Shown: piece by piece, positions 49,637 through 59,364 of the stretch | How the letters are laid out: each line of letters begins with the position of its first letter | Numbering within the stretch: the first letter of the stretch is position 1 | Assembly: GCF_029490015.1 (NCBI RefSeq) | Contig: NZ_CP120468.1 | Location: 806,001 to 870,000, forward strand | Origin: Halobaculum limi | Lineage (GTDB): Archaea; Halobacteriota; Halobacteria; Halobacteriales; Haloferacaceae | Direction of reading: 5' to 3' | DNA: 64,000 nt | Notes under the pieces: generated by a model | Told to the model about the DNA's origin: nothing | The model's database searches: none | What the model saw: only the letters and a program-made list of their open reading frames with translations | Made by a program: the position numbers and the translations under genes

Positions 49637-50521
49637 TCACCCGCCGTGTTCGTACCCACGGTCGGAAAGCGGGTCGCCGTCCATCCGAACGCCGTCCCAC
49701 GTCACGTTCCCGACGACGCTGAACGGCGTCGGTGACGCCTCCTTCGCCGCCTCGACCGCATCGCTGGGGAGCGTGAACACCAACTCGAAGTCCTCACCGA
49801 AGAACAGCGCCGCCTCCCGTCGCGCCTCCGCGCCGTCGAACAGGTCCGTCACCGCGTCGTCGACGGGGATGTACGACTCGGTGATGTCCATCCCCAGGTC
49901 GCTCACGTCGCTCGCGTCGACGAGTTGGTGCAGCGACCTCGCGAGGCCGTCGCTGGAGTCCATCATCGCGGTCGCGTACGGCGCGAGGGCGACGCCGGCG
50001 GCGACGCGTGGCGTGAACCGAAACAGGTCGTTACCGCGGTCGGCGTCGCCCGCCTCGAACGCGCGCAGGGCGGCGGCGCTCCGGCCGAGCGTCCCCGTCA
50101 CGCACACTGCGTCGCCGCGGTTGGCCCCGCCGCGGCGGATCGGATCGTCGGTCTTTCCGAGTGCGGTCGTCGCGACGGTGAACTCGTCGTGGTGGTCCAG
50201 GTCGCCGCCGACGTACTCCGCGTCGACCGCCTCGCACACCTCGCGTGCGCCGCGCACGAACTCGGCGACCTCGTCGGGGTCGAACGCGGGCGCACCGTAG
50301 GCGGCGACGGCGGCCTCGGCGTCGGCACCCATCGCGGCCACGTCCGACAGCGAGGCGGCGACCGAGCGCCAGCCCGCGGTGTAGCGGTCGACGCCCGCCG
50401 GGAAGTCCGTCGTCTCGTGGAGCATATCCGTCGTGAGTACGCGGTCGCCGACGACGGCACAGTCGTCACCGGCGGCCGGTACCGACTCGGCCAGTCGCGC
50501 CAGCGCCTCGCGTTCGTCCAT
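49637..50521 (-). CDS. thiL: Thiamine-monophosphate kinase
   Basis: 294 residues. ThiL/PurM-like fold: GDDCAVVGDRVLTTDMLHETTDF (Mg-binding Asp residues), RSVAASLSDVAAMGADAEAAV, a central VGGDLDHHDEFTVATTALG, and MMDSSDGLARSL (the conserved D.SDGL motif). FFGEDFELVFTLP is the end signature. It phosphorylates thiamine monophosphate to the active cofactor thiamine diphosphate. The short N-terminus lacks the usual GEf motif residues but is otherwise complete. Confidence 0.92.
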   Translation of the reverse strand: MDEREALARLAESVPAAGDDCAVVGDRVLTTDMLHETTDFPAGVDRYTAGWRSVAASLSDVAAMGADAEAAVAAYGAPAFDPDEVAEFVRGAREVCEAVDAEYVGGDLDHHDEFTVATTALGKTDDPIRRGGANRGDAVCVTGTLGRSAAALRAFEAGDADRGNDLFRFTPRVAAGVALAPYATAMMDSSDGLARSLHQLVDASDVSDLGMDITESYIPVDDAVTDLFDGAEARREAALFFGEDFELVFTLPSDAVEAAKEASPTPFSVVGNVTWDGVRMDGDPLSDRGYEHGG

Positions 50522-50650
50522 CGCGAACGGATACCGGGCCCTGGGTCAACGGTGTTTCCCTTCGGCGCGCCGGGCGAGACGCATCGTGCTGCCCACGGAG
50601 CATCGTGTCGCTTCGGAGGGTTGAAGCGGTCGCCGGGCGACCGTCGGGAC

Positions 50651-51679
50651 ATGGACTCGGACCAGTTACGCGCCACCGTCGTCGGGTTTCTCGGCGCGTT
50701 CGCGGTCCTCGGGCTGTTGTTGTATCTCGTCGGCGTCGGCGACCTCGTCGACGTCCTCGGGCGGGCGTCGCCCGGCGTCGTCGCCCTCGTCGTCTTGGTC
50801 ACGTTGGGGTGGCTGACCGCGTGGTCGGTCGCGCTCAGAACCGTCCTCGGAGTGCTCGGCATTCCGCTCTCGCTCGTGCGCTCGTTTCTCGTGTTCAGCG
50901 GTGCGATGTTCTCGAACAACGTGACGCCGTTCGGGCAGGCCGGCGGCGAACCCGTGACGGCGCTGCTCATCTCGAAGGCCGCCGACACCGAGTACGAACG
51001 CGGTCTCGCGGCCATCGCCAGCGTCGACACGCTCAACTTCGTCCCCTCCATCACGCTCGCGCTGGTCGGCGCGGCGTACTTCGCCACCGAGACCACCTTC
51101 GGCACCCGTCTGCGGTTCGCGACCGGAATCGTCGTCGTCCTCGCACTCGCTATCCCCGGTGCAGTCTACCTCGGGTGGCGACGCCGCTACCAACTCGAGG
51201 AGTGGGTCGTCGCCACGTTCGTCCCGCTCATCCGCCGGGTTGCGAGCATCCTTCCGGTGTTCTCTGCCCCAAGCGAGGAGTCGGTCGAATCGCGCATCGG
51301 CCACTTCTTCGGTGCTATCGAGCGCGTCGCCACCGACCGTACCGGCATCGCCATCGCACTCGCCGCCTCGACGCTCGGCTGGGTGTTCCAGATGATCGGC
51401 CTGTATCTCGCGTTTCAGGCCATCAGCCAGCCGGTTCCGTTCTCGGCGATGCTGTTCGTCGTGCCGATGGGCGCCATCGCGGGCGTGACGCCCCTCCCCG
51501 GCGGCGCCGGCGGCATCGAGGCAGTGTTGGTCGCCGTCCTCGCCGCGCTCCCGTCGGTGTCGGTGTCGGCGACGGCGGCGCTGGCGGCGGTCGTCATCTA
51601 CCGCGGTGCGGTGTACTGGGTGCCCGTCGTCATCGGCGGCGTCGTGGTGAGCGTCCTCGGCGCCGACAGCGTCAGCTGA
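50651..51679 (+). CDS. Lysylphosphatidylglycerol synthase TM/UPF0104-type membrane protein
   Basis: 342 residues from ATG 50651, with about eight transmembrane helices. Signature blocks: FSGAMFSNNVTPFGQAGGEPVTALLISK (residues about 85-112) and TPLPGGAGGIEAVLVAVLAA (about 280-300). The family includes the flippase part of MprF and archaeal UPF0104 proteins proposed to move lipids or glycolipids across the membrane. The substrate is unknown. It is divergent from thiL. Confidence 0.85.
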   Translation: MDSDQLRATVVGFLGAFAVLGLLLYLVGVGDLVDVLGRASPGVVALVVLVTLGWLTAWSVALRTVLGVLGIPLSLVRSFLVFSGAMFSNNVTPFGQAGGEPVTALLISKAADTEYERGLAAIASVDTLNFVPSITLALVGAAYFATETTFGTRLRFATGIVVVLALAIPGAVYLGWRRRYQLEEWVVATFVPLIRRVASILPVFSAPSEESVESRIGHFFGAIERVATDRTGIAIALAASTLGWVFQMIGLYLAFQAISQPVPFSAMLFVVPMGAIAGVTPLPGGAGGIEAVLVAVLAALPSVSVSATAALAAVVIYRGAVYWVPVVIGGVVVSVLGADSVS

Positions 51680-51798
51680 GCGGCGGTGGGGGCGGCCCGG
51701 GCGGCGTCGTGGTCGCTCGCTATCGACGACCGCGTGGACGCCTCACACGCGGACGGTGATACGACGGCTTTAAACGGAACGGCGGTGAAATCGCCCGT

Positions 51799-52254
51799 AT
51801 GGTTACCCTCTACGACGTCCCGGCGGCGGACCTCATCGACGAGGTCGCCGCTCGACTGGAGGATCGCATCGAACAGCCGGAGTGGGTGCAGTTCACCAAG
51901 TCCGGTCAGGATCGAGAGCTCCCACCCCAGCAGGAAGACTTCTGGTTCCGCCGGGCGGCCTCGCTGCTGCGGAAGGTCGCCGACCGCGGCCCCGTCGGCG
52001 TCGAGCGCCTCGCCACCGAGTACGGCGGCGCCAAGCGCGGATCGAACCGCTACATCGTCCGCCCGCCCGAGCACGAGGGTGGCTCGCGAAAGATCATCCG
52101 CGTCGCGCTCCAGCAGCTCGAAGACGAGGGCTTCGTCGAGACGGCGCAGGGCGAAGGTCGCCGCATCACCGACGAGGGTCGCGCGTTCCTCGACGACGTC
52201 GCCGGTGACGTCCTCGACGACCTGGACCGTCCGGAACTCGAACGCTACGCGTAA
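51799..52254 (+). CDS. rps19e: 30S ribosomal protein S19e
   Basis: 151 residues. It starts [20 protein letters not shown] and contains [42 protein letters not shown]-type basic loop, and [12 protein letters not shown], all diagnostic for eS19. It is an archaeal/eukaryotic protein of the small-subunit head, needed for rRNA processing in eukaryotes. It is followed by the PDCD5-like and PP-loop genes, an order often conserved in archaea. Confidence 0.97.
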   Translation: MVTLYDVPAADLIDEVAARLEDRIEQPEWVQFTKSGQDRELPPQQEDFWFRRAASLLRKVADRGPVGVERLATEYGGAKRGSNRYIVRPPEHEGGSRKIIRVALQQLEDEGFVETAQGEGRRITDEGRAFLDDVAGDVLDDLDRPELERYA

Positions 52255-52352
52255 CTCGGCTCGATTCGTTCGTTTTTGCGCCGCCGATTCGTGAGCGACG
52301 CGGCCGCACACCCACAATCGTTTTGACCGCGCACCGGCAATTCACATCCGAT

Positions 52353-52703
52353 ATGAGTGAGAACCCCGACGACGAGCGACTGGAGGAACTGCGCGAGCAG
52401 AAGATGCAAGAACTCCAGGAACAGGCACAGGGGCAGGGCGATCAGGAGGCCCAACAGGCCGCCCAAGAGCAGGCCGAGCGCCAGCAGGAGGCGCTGCTCA
52501 AGCAGTACCTCACCGACGGCGCACGCCAGCGCCTCAACGCCGTCGAGATGAGCAAGCCCGACTTCGCCAAGCAGGTGAAACAGCAGGTGACGGCGCTCGC
52601 ACGGAGTGGTCGCGTCAACGGCCGCATCGACGAAGACCAGATGAAGGAGTTGCTGCGCGAACTGCAGCCGGAGCAGAAGAGCTTCGACATCCGCCGTCGC
52701 TGA
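52353..52703 (+). CDS. PDCD5-like DNA-binding protein
   Basis: 116 residues from ATG 52353. It begins acidic, then has a Gln-rich helix ([11 protein letters not shown]...), then the PDCD5 core: [49 protein letters not shown] and a basic end FDIRRR. Known for the family: small helical nucleic-acid-binding proteins in archaea, related to human PDCD5/TFAR19, often encoded next to rps19e. It lies in an operon with rps19e and the PP-loop gene. Confidence 0.92.
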   Translation: MSENPDDERLEELREQKMQELQEQAQGQGDQEAQQAAQEQAERQQEALLKQYLTDGARQRLNAVEMSKPDFAKQVKQQVTALARSGRVNGRIDEDQMKELLRELQPEQKSFDIRRR

Positions 52704-52710
52704 CCCACGC

Positions 52711-53301
52711 GTGGACCTCGCGCTCTGTTACAGCGGCGGCAAAGACTCTTCGCTCGCCGCCCTCGTCCTCGACCGCTTCTACGACGTGACGCTCGTGACC
52801 GCGCGGTTCGGTTACACCGATGACCACGAACACGCCCGCCGCGCCGCCGAGGCACTGGGCTTCCCGTTTGACACCCACGACCTCGACCCGGCGGTCGCCG
52901 AGGAGGCGGTCGAGCGGATGCGAGCGGACGGCTTCCCCCGCAACGGCATCCAGCACGTCCACGAACACGCGCTGGAGTCACTCGCTACCCGCGACGTCGA
53001 CGCTATCGCCGACGGCACGCGACGCGACGACCGCGTGCCTACCATCTCCCGAGCATTCGCCCAGAGTCTGGAGGACCGGCACGGCGTCGACTACCTCTCG
53101 CCGCTATCCGGGTTCGGTCGCGGTGCAGTCGACCGCCTCGTGGAGGAGTCGCTCGACGTCGAGTCGGGTCCCTCTGAGGAGGTGCCGAAAGCCGACTACG
53201 AGGGTGAACTCCGTGCGCTCCTCCGCGAGCAGGCCGGTGAAGACGCGGTCCGCGACGTGTTCCCCGAGCACGAACAGACGTACGTGCGCGGGCGGCGGTA
53301 G
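52711..53301 (+). CDS. PP-loop ATPase-like protein
   Basis: 196 residues from GTG 52711. The first residues form the ATP-pyrophosphatase loop: LCYSGGKDSSLAALVL (SGGKDS). Further blocks are VTARFGYTDDHEHARRAAEALGF, DAIADGTRRDDRVPTISRAF and LSPLSGFGRGAVDRLVEE. The family adenylates a substrate such as a tRNA base, nucleotide or carboxylate; this archaeal subgroup has no agreed function. It starts 7 bases after the PDCD5-like gene, so the three genes from rps19e form one operon, hinting at a link with translation or RNA modification. Confidence 0.85.
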   Translation: MDLALCYSGGKDSSLAALVLDRFYDVTLVTARFGYTDDHEHARRAAEALGFPFDTHDLDPAVAEEAVERMRADGFPRNGIQHVHEHALESLATRDVDAIADGTRRDDRVPTISRAFAQSLEDRHGVDYLSPLSGFGRGAVDRLVEESLDVESGPSEEVPKADYEGELRALLREQAGEDAVRDVFPEHEQTYVRGRR

Positions 53302-53381
53302 CAGTCGCCCGCGCCGGGAGAGCAGACTCTGTCCGCGACGACATCCGGGCCGTTTTCACCGTTCCCACGAGACGCTCGGTC

Positions 53382-54266
53382 GTGACCGCGCTCGTCTCCC
53401 CCGGCATCGCAGTCGCCGTCGCGGCCGCGGTGCTGTGGGGCGTCTACATCTTCTCGCTGAAGCGGTACGTCTCGGGCGTCCCCGCGACCGTCCTCACGGT
53501 CCTCGTCAACGTCTGTGCGCTGGCGTGGTACGCGCCTGTCGTCGCCGTTCGCCTCTCGCCGAGTGATCTCCCCGACCCCGCCTCCATCGGCGTGGGCGGG
53601 GTGCTCGCGCTCGTCGGCGTCGTCGGCGGCGTCGCCGCTGGCTTCGTCGTCTACGTGAACGCGCTCGCCATCGGCGAGGTGTCGTACGTCACGCCCATCA
53701 ACAAGATCGTCCCCGTGTTCGTCCTCCCAATGGAGGTGGCGTTGCTCGGCGCGGATCTGCCGGCACTGGCGGTCGCGGGCGTCCTCGTCGTCACCGCCGC
53801 TGTCTACGTCGCCAACTACCGCGGCGGCAACCTGCTGGAACCGCTCCGCCGCGCCGCGAGCGCCCGTCCCGCGCAACTCGCATTGCTATCGGCGGTCGCG
53901 TACGCCGTCGGTGACGTGGGCAAGCGGGCCGTCCTCGACCGCGTCGGCCTCCCACCAGAGGCGCTGGTCGTGGTCGTCCTCGGGGGCGTCCTCCTCGTTC
54001 TCCTTCCGCTCGCGATCCGGGACTGGCCGAGCAAGCGCCCGCCGCTGTCGACGTTCGCAGCCCTGGGACTGCTCGTCGCGACGGCTGAACACCTCACCTC
54101 GGTCGCGTTTGCCGCTCTCCCGGCGAGTATCGCGTCGCCGGTCATCAACACGCAAGCGGTCGTCGCTGTCGTCCTCGGCGGTGTGATCCTCGGAGAACAG
54201 CGACTCGGGACCAGACTCGTCGCCGCGGCGCTTGTAGTGTGTGGCGTCGGGCTGCTGGCGGTGTGA
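53382..54266 (+). CDS. EamA/DMT family transporter
   Basis: 294 residues, ten transmembrane helices in two five-helix halves (about 1-140 and 150-294), each an EamA repeat. The first half has AVLWGVYIFSLKRYVSGV and YVNALAIGEVSYVTPINKIVPVFV; the second has YAVGDVGKRAVLDRVG and ASPVINTQAVVAVVLGGVILGEQRLG, a typical end of repeat 2. It is a predicted small-molecule exporter or importer. The substrate is not indicated. It is followed at 80 bases by hisS. Confidence 0.88.
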   Translation: MTALVSPGIAVAVAAAVLWGVYIFSLKRYVSGVPATVLTVLVNVCALAWYAPVVAVRLSPSDLPDPASIGVGGVLALVGVVGGVAAGFVVYVNALAIGEVSYVTPINKIVPVFVLPMEVALLGADLPALAVAGVLVVTAAVYVANYRGGNLLEPLRRAASARPAQLALLSAVAYAVGDVGKRAVLDRVGLPPEALVVVVLGGVLLVLLPLAIRDWPSKRPPLSTFAALGLLVATAEHLTSVAFAALPASIASPVINTQAVVAVVLGGVILGEQRLGTRLVAAALVVCGVGLLAV

Positions 54267-54346
54267 GTGGTCATGCGGGCCGCCCGCGCTCGCCGACGAA
54301 CTGGAACCACGGGGGTTAATTCCCCGGCCACGCGAGGATGCTGACA

Positions 54347-55663
54347 ATGCCTACCTACGACCGCCTGAAGGGGTTCCGCGACTTCTACCCCCCCGAGATG
54401 GCCGTCCGCCGCGAGGTGACCGACACGCTGGAGTCGGTCGCCCGGCGCTACGGCTTCCGTGAGATCGACACCCCGCGACTCGAACCGGCCGAGATGTGGA
54501 CGGACAAGTCCGGCGACGACATCGTCGACGAACTGTACGCCTTCGAGGACCACGGCGGCCGCCACGTCACGCTCTCGCCGGAACTGACGCCGACGGTCGC
54601 GCGGATGTACGCCGCGAAGGCGCAGGAACTGTCCAAGCCGGTCAAGTGGTTCTCCACGCGCCCGTTCTGGCGCTACGAGGCCGTCCAGCAGGGCCGCTTC
54701 CGGGAGTTCTATCAGACGAACATCGACATCTTCGGCTCCGCCGAACCCGAGGCCGACGCGGAAGTGCTCGCCACGGCCGCGGACGCCCTCACCGAACTGG
54801 GGCTGACCGCCGACGACTTCGAGTTCCGCGTCAGCCACCGTGACATCCTCGGCGCACTCCTCCGCTCGTTCGACGCCGACGTGCAGGTGACGCAGGCAAT
54901 CCGCGCGGTCGACAAATCCGAGAAGGTCGACGAGAACGAGTACCTCGACCTCCTCCACGACGCCGGCCTCGGCTACGACGAGGCGCGGGAGTTCGACGCT
55001 CTCCTCGCGGTCGACGACCCCGCGAACCTCGACGAACTCACCGACTTCGCGCCCGACTCCGCGGAACTCGCGGACGCCGTCGACAACCTCCGCGCTGTCC
55101 TCGCGGCCGCCGACGACTTCGGCGTCGGTGAGATCTGCGACCTGTCGCTTCGCACCGCCCGCGGCCTCGACTACTACACTGGGGCCGTCTTCGAGTGCTT
55201 CGACGCGACCGGCGAGATTGGGCGCTCGGTGTTCGGCGGCGGCCGCTACGACGACCTCATCGAGGACTTCGGCGGCCAACCGACCCCCGCCGTCGGCGTC
55301 GCGCCCGGCCACGCGCCGCTTGGCCTTCTCTTGGAGCGCGCCGGTGTCGCACCCGACGCAGCCATCGAAACGGACTACTACGTGCTCCAGGTGGGCGACA
55401 CGCGCCCAGTCGCCGCCCGAATCGCCCGCGACTTGCGCACCCAAGGTCACGTCGTCGAGTCGGACGTCTCCGGGCGGAGTTTCGGCGCGCAGTTGGGGTA
55501 CGCCGACTCCATCAACGCCGAGACGGTCGTCATCGTCGGCGAACAGGACCTCGCGAACGACGAGGTGACGGTGAAGGACATGACCAGCGGCGACGAGACG
55601 ACCGCGCCGGTCGACGCGTTCCCCGGCGACCACGACCGCCCGACGTACGACGATTTCGCGTAG
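54347..55663 (+). CDS. hisS: Histidyl-tRNA synthetase
   Basis: 438 residues from ATG 54347. Class II motifs: motif 1 YDRLKGFRDFYPPEM and FREIDTPRLEPAEMW, motif 2 FSTRPFWRYEAVQQGRFREFYQ, the HisRS-A motif RGLDYYTGAVFE and HisRS-B FGGGRYDDLIEDFGG. The C-terminal anticodon-binding domain (about 340-438) contains VQVGDTRPVA-like and GADYADSINAETVVI-like parts. It attaches histidine to tRNA-His. truA starts 3 bases after its stop, so they share a transcript. Confidence 0.96.
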   Translation: MPTYDRLKGFRDFYPPEMAVRREVTDTLESVARRYGFREIDTPRLEPAEMWTDKSGDDIVDELYAFEDHGGRHVTLSPELTPTVARMYAAKAQELSKPVKWFSTRPFWRYEAVQQGRFREFYQTNIDIFGSAEPEADAEVLATAADALTELGLTADDFEFRVSHRDILGALLRSFDADVQVTQAIRAVDKSEKVDENEYLDLLHDAGLGYDEAREFDALLAVDDPANLDELTDFAPDSAELADAVDNLRAVLAAADDFGVGEICDLSLRTARGLDYYTGAVFECFDATGEIGRSVFGGGRYDDLIEDFGGQPTPAVGVAPGHAPLGLLLERAGVAPDAAIETDYYVLQVGDTRPVAARIARDLRTQGHVVESDVSGRSFGAQLGYADSINAETVVIVGEQDLANDEVTVKDMTSGDETTAPVDAFPGDHDRPTYDDFA

Positions 55664-55666
55664 GCC

Positions 55667-56503
55667 GTGCCCACTCGCCGCGCGTACCGCGTCGCCTACG
55701 ACGGCCGCTCGTACTTCGGATTCCAGCGGCAACCCGATGTGCCGACCGTCGAAGGGACCCTCCTCGACGCCCTCCGAGCGCTCGGCGTCGTCGAACACGG
55801 AGCGGACACGCCGTCCGGATACGCCGCCGCTGGGCGCACCGACCGGGGCGTTTCCGCCGTCGCGCAGACTGTTGCGTTCGACGCGCCTGATTGGCTGACG
55901 CCGAGGGCGTTCTCCAGCGAACTCCCGGGCGGCGTTCGGGTGTGGGCCGACGCTGCGGTCGGCCCGGCGTTTCACGCCACCCACGACGCCGTCCGCCGGA
56001 CCTACCGCTATCACCTTCACGCGCCCGCCGCCAACCCCGACCGCGCACGCGAGGCGGCCGCGGCGCTGTCGGGCGAACACGAGTTCCACAACCTCACCAC
56101 GGACCCGCGTGGGCCGCGCACCCGGCGCGACCTCTCGGTGTCGGTCGACCCCGCGAACGACGACTGCCTCACGCTCACCGTCGCCGCCGGCGGCTTTCCT
56201 CGGGAGTTCGTCCGGCGACTCGCGACGGTCGTTCGCGGCGTCGCCGTCGGAGAGACGGACCTCGACAGAGTCGAGGAAGTCCTCGGCGAGGAGAAACTCT
56301 CGGGACCGCGCGGCGTCGCGCCCGCGCCACCGGACCCACTCGTCCTCGCAGACGTGACCTATCCCGGCGTCGAGTTCGAGGCAGATCCGGTGGCGGTCGA
56401 ACCACTGCAGGAGGTGTTTCGCGAACGGCGCATCACGGCGCTGTCGCGGGCCCGCGTGTTCGGCGACGTCGTCGAGATGGCGACAGTCGACGACGACGCC
56501 TGA
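55667..56503 (+). CDS. truA: tRNA pseudouridine synthase A
   Basis: 278 residues from GTG 55667. It opens YRVAYDGRSYFGFQRQPD and contains the catalytic Asp in AAAGRTDRGVSAVAQ, then RTYRYHLHAP and AAGGFPREFVRRLATVVRGVAVG. TruA isomerises uridines at positions 38-40 of the anticodon stem-loop. It is shorter at the C-terminus than some archaeal members but complete. It is convergent with the M28 peptidase gene (3-bp gap). Confidence 0.93.
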   Translation: MPTRRAYRVAYDGRSYFGFQRQPDVPTVEGTLLDALRALGVVEHGADTPSGYAAAGRTDRGVSAVAQTVAFDAPDWLTPRAFSSELPGGVRVWADAAVGPAFHATHDAVRRTYRYHLHAPAANPDRAREAAAALSGEHEFHNLTTDPRGPRTRRDLSVSVDPANDDCLTLTVAAGGFPREFVRRLATVVRGVAVGETDLDRVEEVLGEEKLSGPRGVAPAPPDPLVLADVTYPGVEFEADPVAVEPLQEVFRERRITALSRARVFGDVVEMATVDDDA

Positions 56504-56506
56504 CGC

Positions 56507-57835
56507 TTACTCCCAGTCGTCGGGCCACAGCCCCGCCGCCTTCATCCCCGGTTCGAAGTCGGCGTCGCGGAACGCTTCCTCCAAGTCGTAGACATCGAGC
56601 GGCGGTACTTCCGTCCCCTCGTCGGCGAGTTCGCGGACCAGTAGCGCGGTGAGCACGCCGTGTTCGCGGATACAGCGGTCGTCCACCTTGTCGCGGGTGT
56701 CGGCGTGGGTGTGGCCCCACCCGCGACCGCGTTCGCCGCTGTCGGAGTGAAGTTGCAGCGACGCCACGCCGCGCCGGACGAACGGCCATTGATCGGAGAA
56801 CGGGTGCGGTTCCTCGTGGACGTCGATCGGTTGGCGGGTCGCGTCGCTCACGCGGTGGGCTACGTCGGCGGTCGCCGCCGAGGTGTGTGCCATCGCGACC
56901 AGGTCGCGGAACCGACCTGCGCCGTCGACGTTGACGACGCTTTTGATCGAGTCGATGTCGGTCGTCGCCGCGAGGTGTTCCGACCCGAGCAGGCCCGTCT
57001 CCTCACAGCCGACGGCAGCGAAGCGCACCCCGATGTCGAGGTCGGCGGCCGCGAGGACGCGCGCGGCGACGACGAGCGTCGCGATGCCACAGCCGTTGTC
57101 GAGTGCGCCCTCGCTGATGTCGTGGCCGTCGTAGTGGGCGACCACGAGGATCGACTGGTCGGTGTCGGGGCCGGTCCGCGCGAGGACGTTCTGTGACTCG
57201 CCGGGGACGGTCTCGGCGTCGACGGTCAGTTCCACCATTCCACCCTCTCCAGCGTACTCGGTGAGCCACGCACCCGTCTCCTTGCTCACACCGACTGCGG
57301 GGATTTCGGCCTCCTCGCCGAACGTGAGCGATCCGGTCGGCGGCAACTGGCCGGGGACGTGGTTGACGAAGATGAACGCCTCCGCACCTGCCTCCGCCGC
57401 CGCGCCGAACTTCTCCATCCGGTGGATGAACCGCGAGTCGCCCGGCGTCGTCGTCGAGGCGACGGCGACCTTCCCCTCGACGTCGACGGCGTCGATCTCG
57501 TCGGGCGTGCCGTAGCCCACGTCGACCAACTCGCCGGCGACCTCGCCCGCCGGACAGTACGGCAACGCGATGGCGTCGAATGCGCGTTCGGCGGGCGCGG
57601 TGAGACGAAGCGTCGTCTCGCCGCGGTGCCACGCGGGCGCCTCGAAGGTGTCCTGCCGGACGCGAGAGAGGCCGGCGTCGCGGAACGCACGCTCGACGAT
57701 GTCGGCCGCGCGTTGCTCGCCCTCACTGGCGGCCATTCGGCTTCCCAGCGCGGTCAGGTCGGTGATGAACCCCCAGGGGTCGGTGTCGGTCCACGCCCGC
57801 CCGACCGCCGCGGCGATGTCGTCGTCCAGATCCAT
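56507..57835 (-). CDS. M28 family aminopeptidase
   Basis: 442 residues from ATG 57835; a frame open to 58018 is not used. A PA (protease-associated) domain lies at about 120-215. The M28 core has the first zinc His and Asp in VAHYDGHDISEGALDNGCGIATLV, the catalytic Glu pair in VGCEETGLLGSEHLA, the Asp in VVNVDGAGRF and the last His in WGHTHADTRDKVDD. No signal peptide is seen, so it is likely cytoplasmic or exported by an unknown route. It removes N-terminal amino acids from peptides. Confidence 0.88.
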   Translation of the reverse strand: MDLDDDIAAAVGRAWTDTDPWGFITDLTALGSRMAASEGEQRAADIVERAFRDAGLSRVRQDTFEAPAWHRGETTLRLTAPAERAFDAIALPYCPAGEVAGELVDVGYGTPDEIDAVDVEGKVAVASTTTPGDSRFIHRMEKFGAAAEAGAEAFIFVNHVPGQLPPTGSLTFGEEAEIPAVGVSKETGAWLTEYAGEGGMVELTVDAETVPGESQNVLARTGPDTDQSILVVAHYDGHDISEGALDNGCGIATLVVAARVLAAADLDIGVRFAAVGCEETGLLGSEHLAATTDIDSIKSVVNVDGAGRFRDLVAMAHTSAATADVAHRVSDATRQPIDVHEEPHPFSDQWPFVRRGVASLQLHSDSGERGRGWGHTHADTRDKVDDRCIREHGVLTALLVRELADEGTEVPPLDVYDLEEAFRDADFEPGMKAAGLWPDDWE

Positions 57836-58083
57836 ACGGTGACGACTCGAAGCGACGGCAAAAACCCGGCGGGGTGTCGGGCGAGCGGTCCAGTCTCCGA
57901 TTTCGCCCCGTCGAGTCAGGTACGCCGTCGTCCGAGGTTCGGGGAGCGCACTGGCCGACTGATTCCCAGATTTCGTCCGATCGTCCACATTTGCTATTGC
58001 GGTATATGCTTTATTCAATTATCCAACACTTTTGGTCGCGCATCGCGTAGTATCGCTATGTACCTGCAGGGGGGCGATGACTG

Positions 58084-59253
58084 ATGCCGGTCGTACCCGG
58101 CCTATTCGAGCGACTCGCGTTCCGGGCGAACCTCGCGCCGTCGGCCATTCTCGACGTCCACGGTGGGGCGTCGTTGCACGCGGCGGCGCTGGCGGATGAA
58201 CTCGGCGTGTTCACGGCGCTCGACCGGCCGCGGACGCCGTCGACGCTAGCGGCGGCGCTCGACGTGGACGAGACGGCGCTTCGGACGCTGCTCGATTCGC
58301 TCGTCGCGGTGGGGTATCTCGCCCGCGACGGCGACGAGTACCGGCGGACCCGCGCGACCACGCGGTGGCTCACCCCAGACGGCGAGGCGAACCTCGCGCC
58401 GTTCCTCCGCTTCTGGGTCGACGTGGTCCTCCCGTACTGGCGCGACCACGCCACCCGCGCCGTCCGCGAGGGCGACCCCGGCGAGACGCTGTACGAGTGG
58501 CTCGGCGACGACGAGGAGGCGTGGGCGACGACGCAGGCCGGCTTCCGGTCGTCGGCGTCGCTGTTGCTCGACCCGGTCGCCGACGAACTCGGCGACGTCG
58601 AGGGGCTTCGAGTTCTCGACTTGGGCGGCGGCCACGGTGCGTACGCGGTCGAACTCGCACGGCGAGGCGCCGACGTGACGCTCGTCGACCACCCCGCCGC
58701 GCTGACGACGGCCCGCGAAGCCGCCGCCGAGGCGGGTGTCGACGTCGACATCGTTGGGGGTGACTACCTGACGGCCGACCTGTGGGCCCGACTCGACGCG
58801 CCCGTTGCCGACCCTCCAGAGCGGGTTCCTGCCGACGCGCCGGTCGACGCGCGAGGCGGCGCCACCGCTGGCGGGGATGGCCCAACTAGGGGAGCGCGTG
58901 AGGGTGACGCTGGTGACGCTGGTGACGCTGGCTACGACGTGGTCCTCCTGTTCAACGTCCTCCACGGCCACACGCCCGACGAGTCGGCGTTTCTGCTCGC
59001 CCGCGCGAGCGGAGTGCTCGCGCCCGGCGGCCGCGTGGTCGTCCTCGACCAGTTCGACGCTGACGGGCCGACGAACCTCGCGGACATCGGCGTCGCCCTC
59101 CTCGACCTCACCTACCTCGTCACGCTCGGCGGCGGAACCCCCGATGTCGACGCGGTCAATCGCCACCTCGGCGACGCTGGCCTCGTCGTCGCCGGGTCGC
59201 GGACGTTCCGCCGTGCGCCCGGCGTCCGTCTCGTCACCGCCGACCGGGCCTGA
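58084..59253 (+). CDS. O-methyltransferase (family 2-like, SAM-dependent)
   Basis: 389 residues. The N-terminal dimerisation/winged-helix part (about 15-115: LHAAALADELGVFTALD, TLAAALDVDETALRTLLDSLVAVGYLARDGD) is typical of plant/bacterial small-molecule O-methyltransferases. The SAM loop is RVLDLGGGHGAYAVELARRGA, and the distal block is YDVVLLFNVLHGHTPDESAFLL and PGGRVVVLDQFDADG. A low-complexity insert (about 255-290) includes a GDA repeat coded by a 9-bp tandem. The acceptor is unknown; phenolic, quinone-like or carotenoid substrates are possible. Confidence 0.83.
   Translation: MPVVPGLFERLAFRANLAPSAILDVHGGASLHAAALADELGVFTALDRPRTPSTLAAALDVDETALRTLLDSLVAVGYLARDGDEYRRTRATTRWLTPDGEANLAPFLRFWVDVVLPYWRDHATRAVREGDPGETLYEWLGDDEEAWATTQAGFRSSASLLLDPVADELGDVEGLRVLDLGGGHGAYAVELARRGADVTLVDHPAALTTAREAAAEAGVDVDIVGGDYLTADLWARLDAPVADPPERVPADAPVDARGGATAGGDGPTRGAREGDAGDAGDAGYDVVLLFNVLHGHTPDESAFLLARASGVLAPGGRVVVLDQFDADGPTNLADIGVALLDLTYLVTLGGGTPDVDAVNRHLGDAGLVVAGSRTFRRAPGVRLVTADRA
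58903..58929 (+). repeat. 9-bp tandem repeat GGTGACGCT x3 inside the O-methyltransferase gene
   Basis: Three exact copies coding Gly-Asp-Ala units in the variable insert of the protein. Copy-number changes would keep the frame. Confidence 0.85.
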
Positions 59254-59364
59254 GCGGGCGCCATTCGGGCGCGCCACGACGGTCGCGACGACCGCGTCGG
59301 ATCGCCACGCCGTCGGCGGGTCGTGTTGGCAAGACTTACCATCGCGCACTCGCTGGGTCGGGTA

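Noticed and set aside
53816-56089. Leftward 757-residue open frame opposite the transporter, hisS and truA
   Set aside because: It is the mirror of well-identified genes. High GC third positions keep the complementary frame open, and its sequence matches no family.
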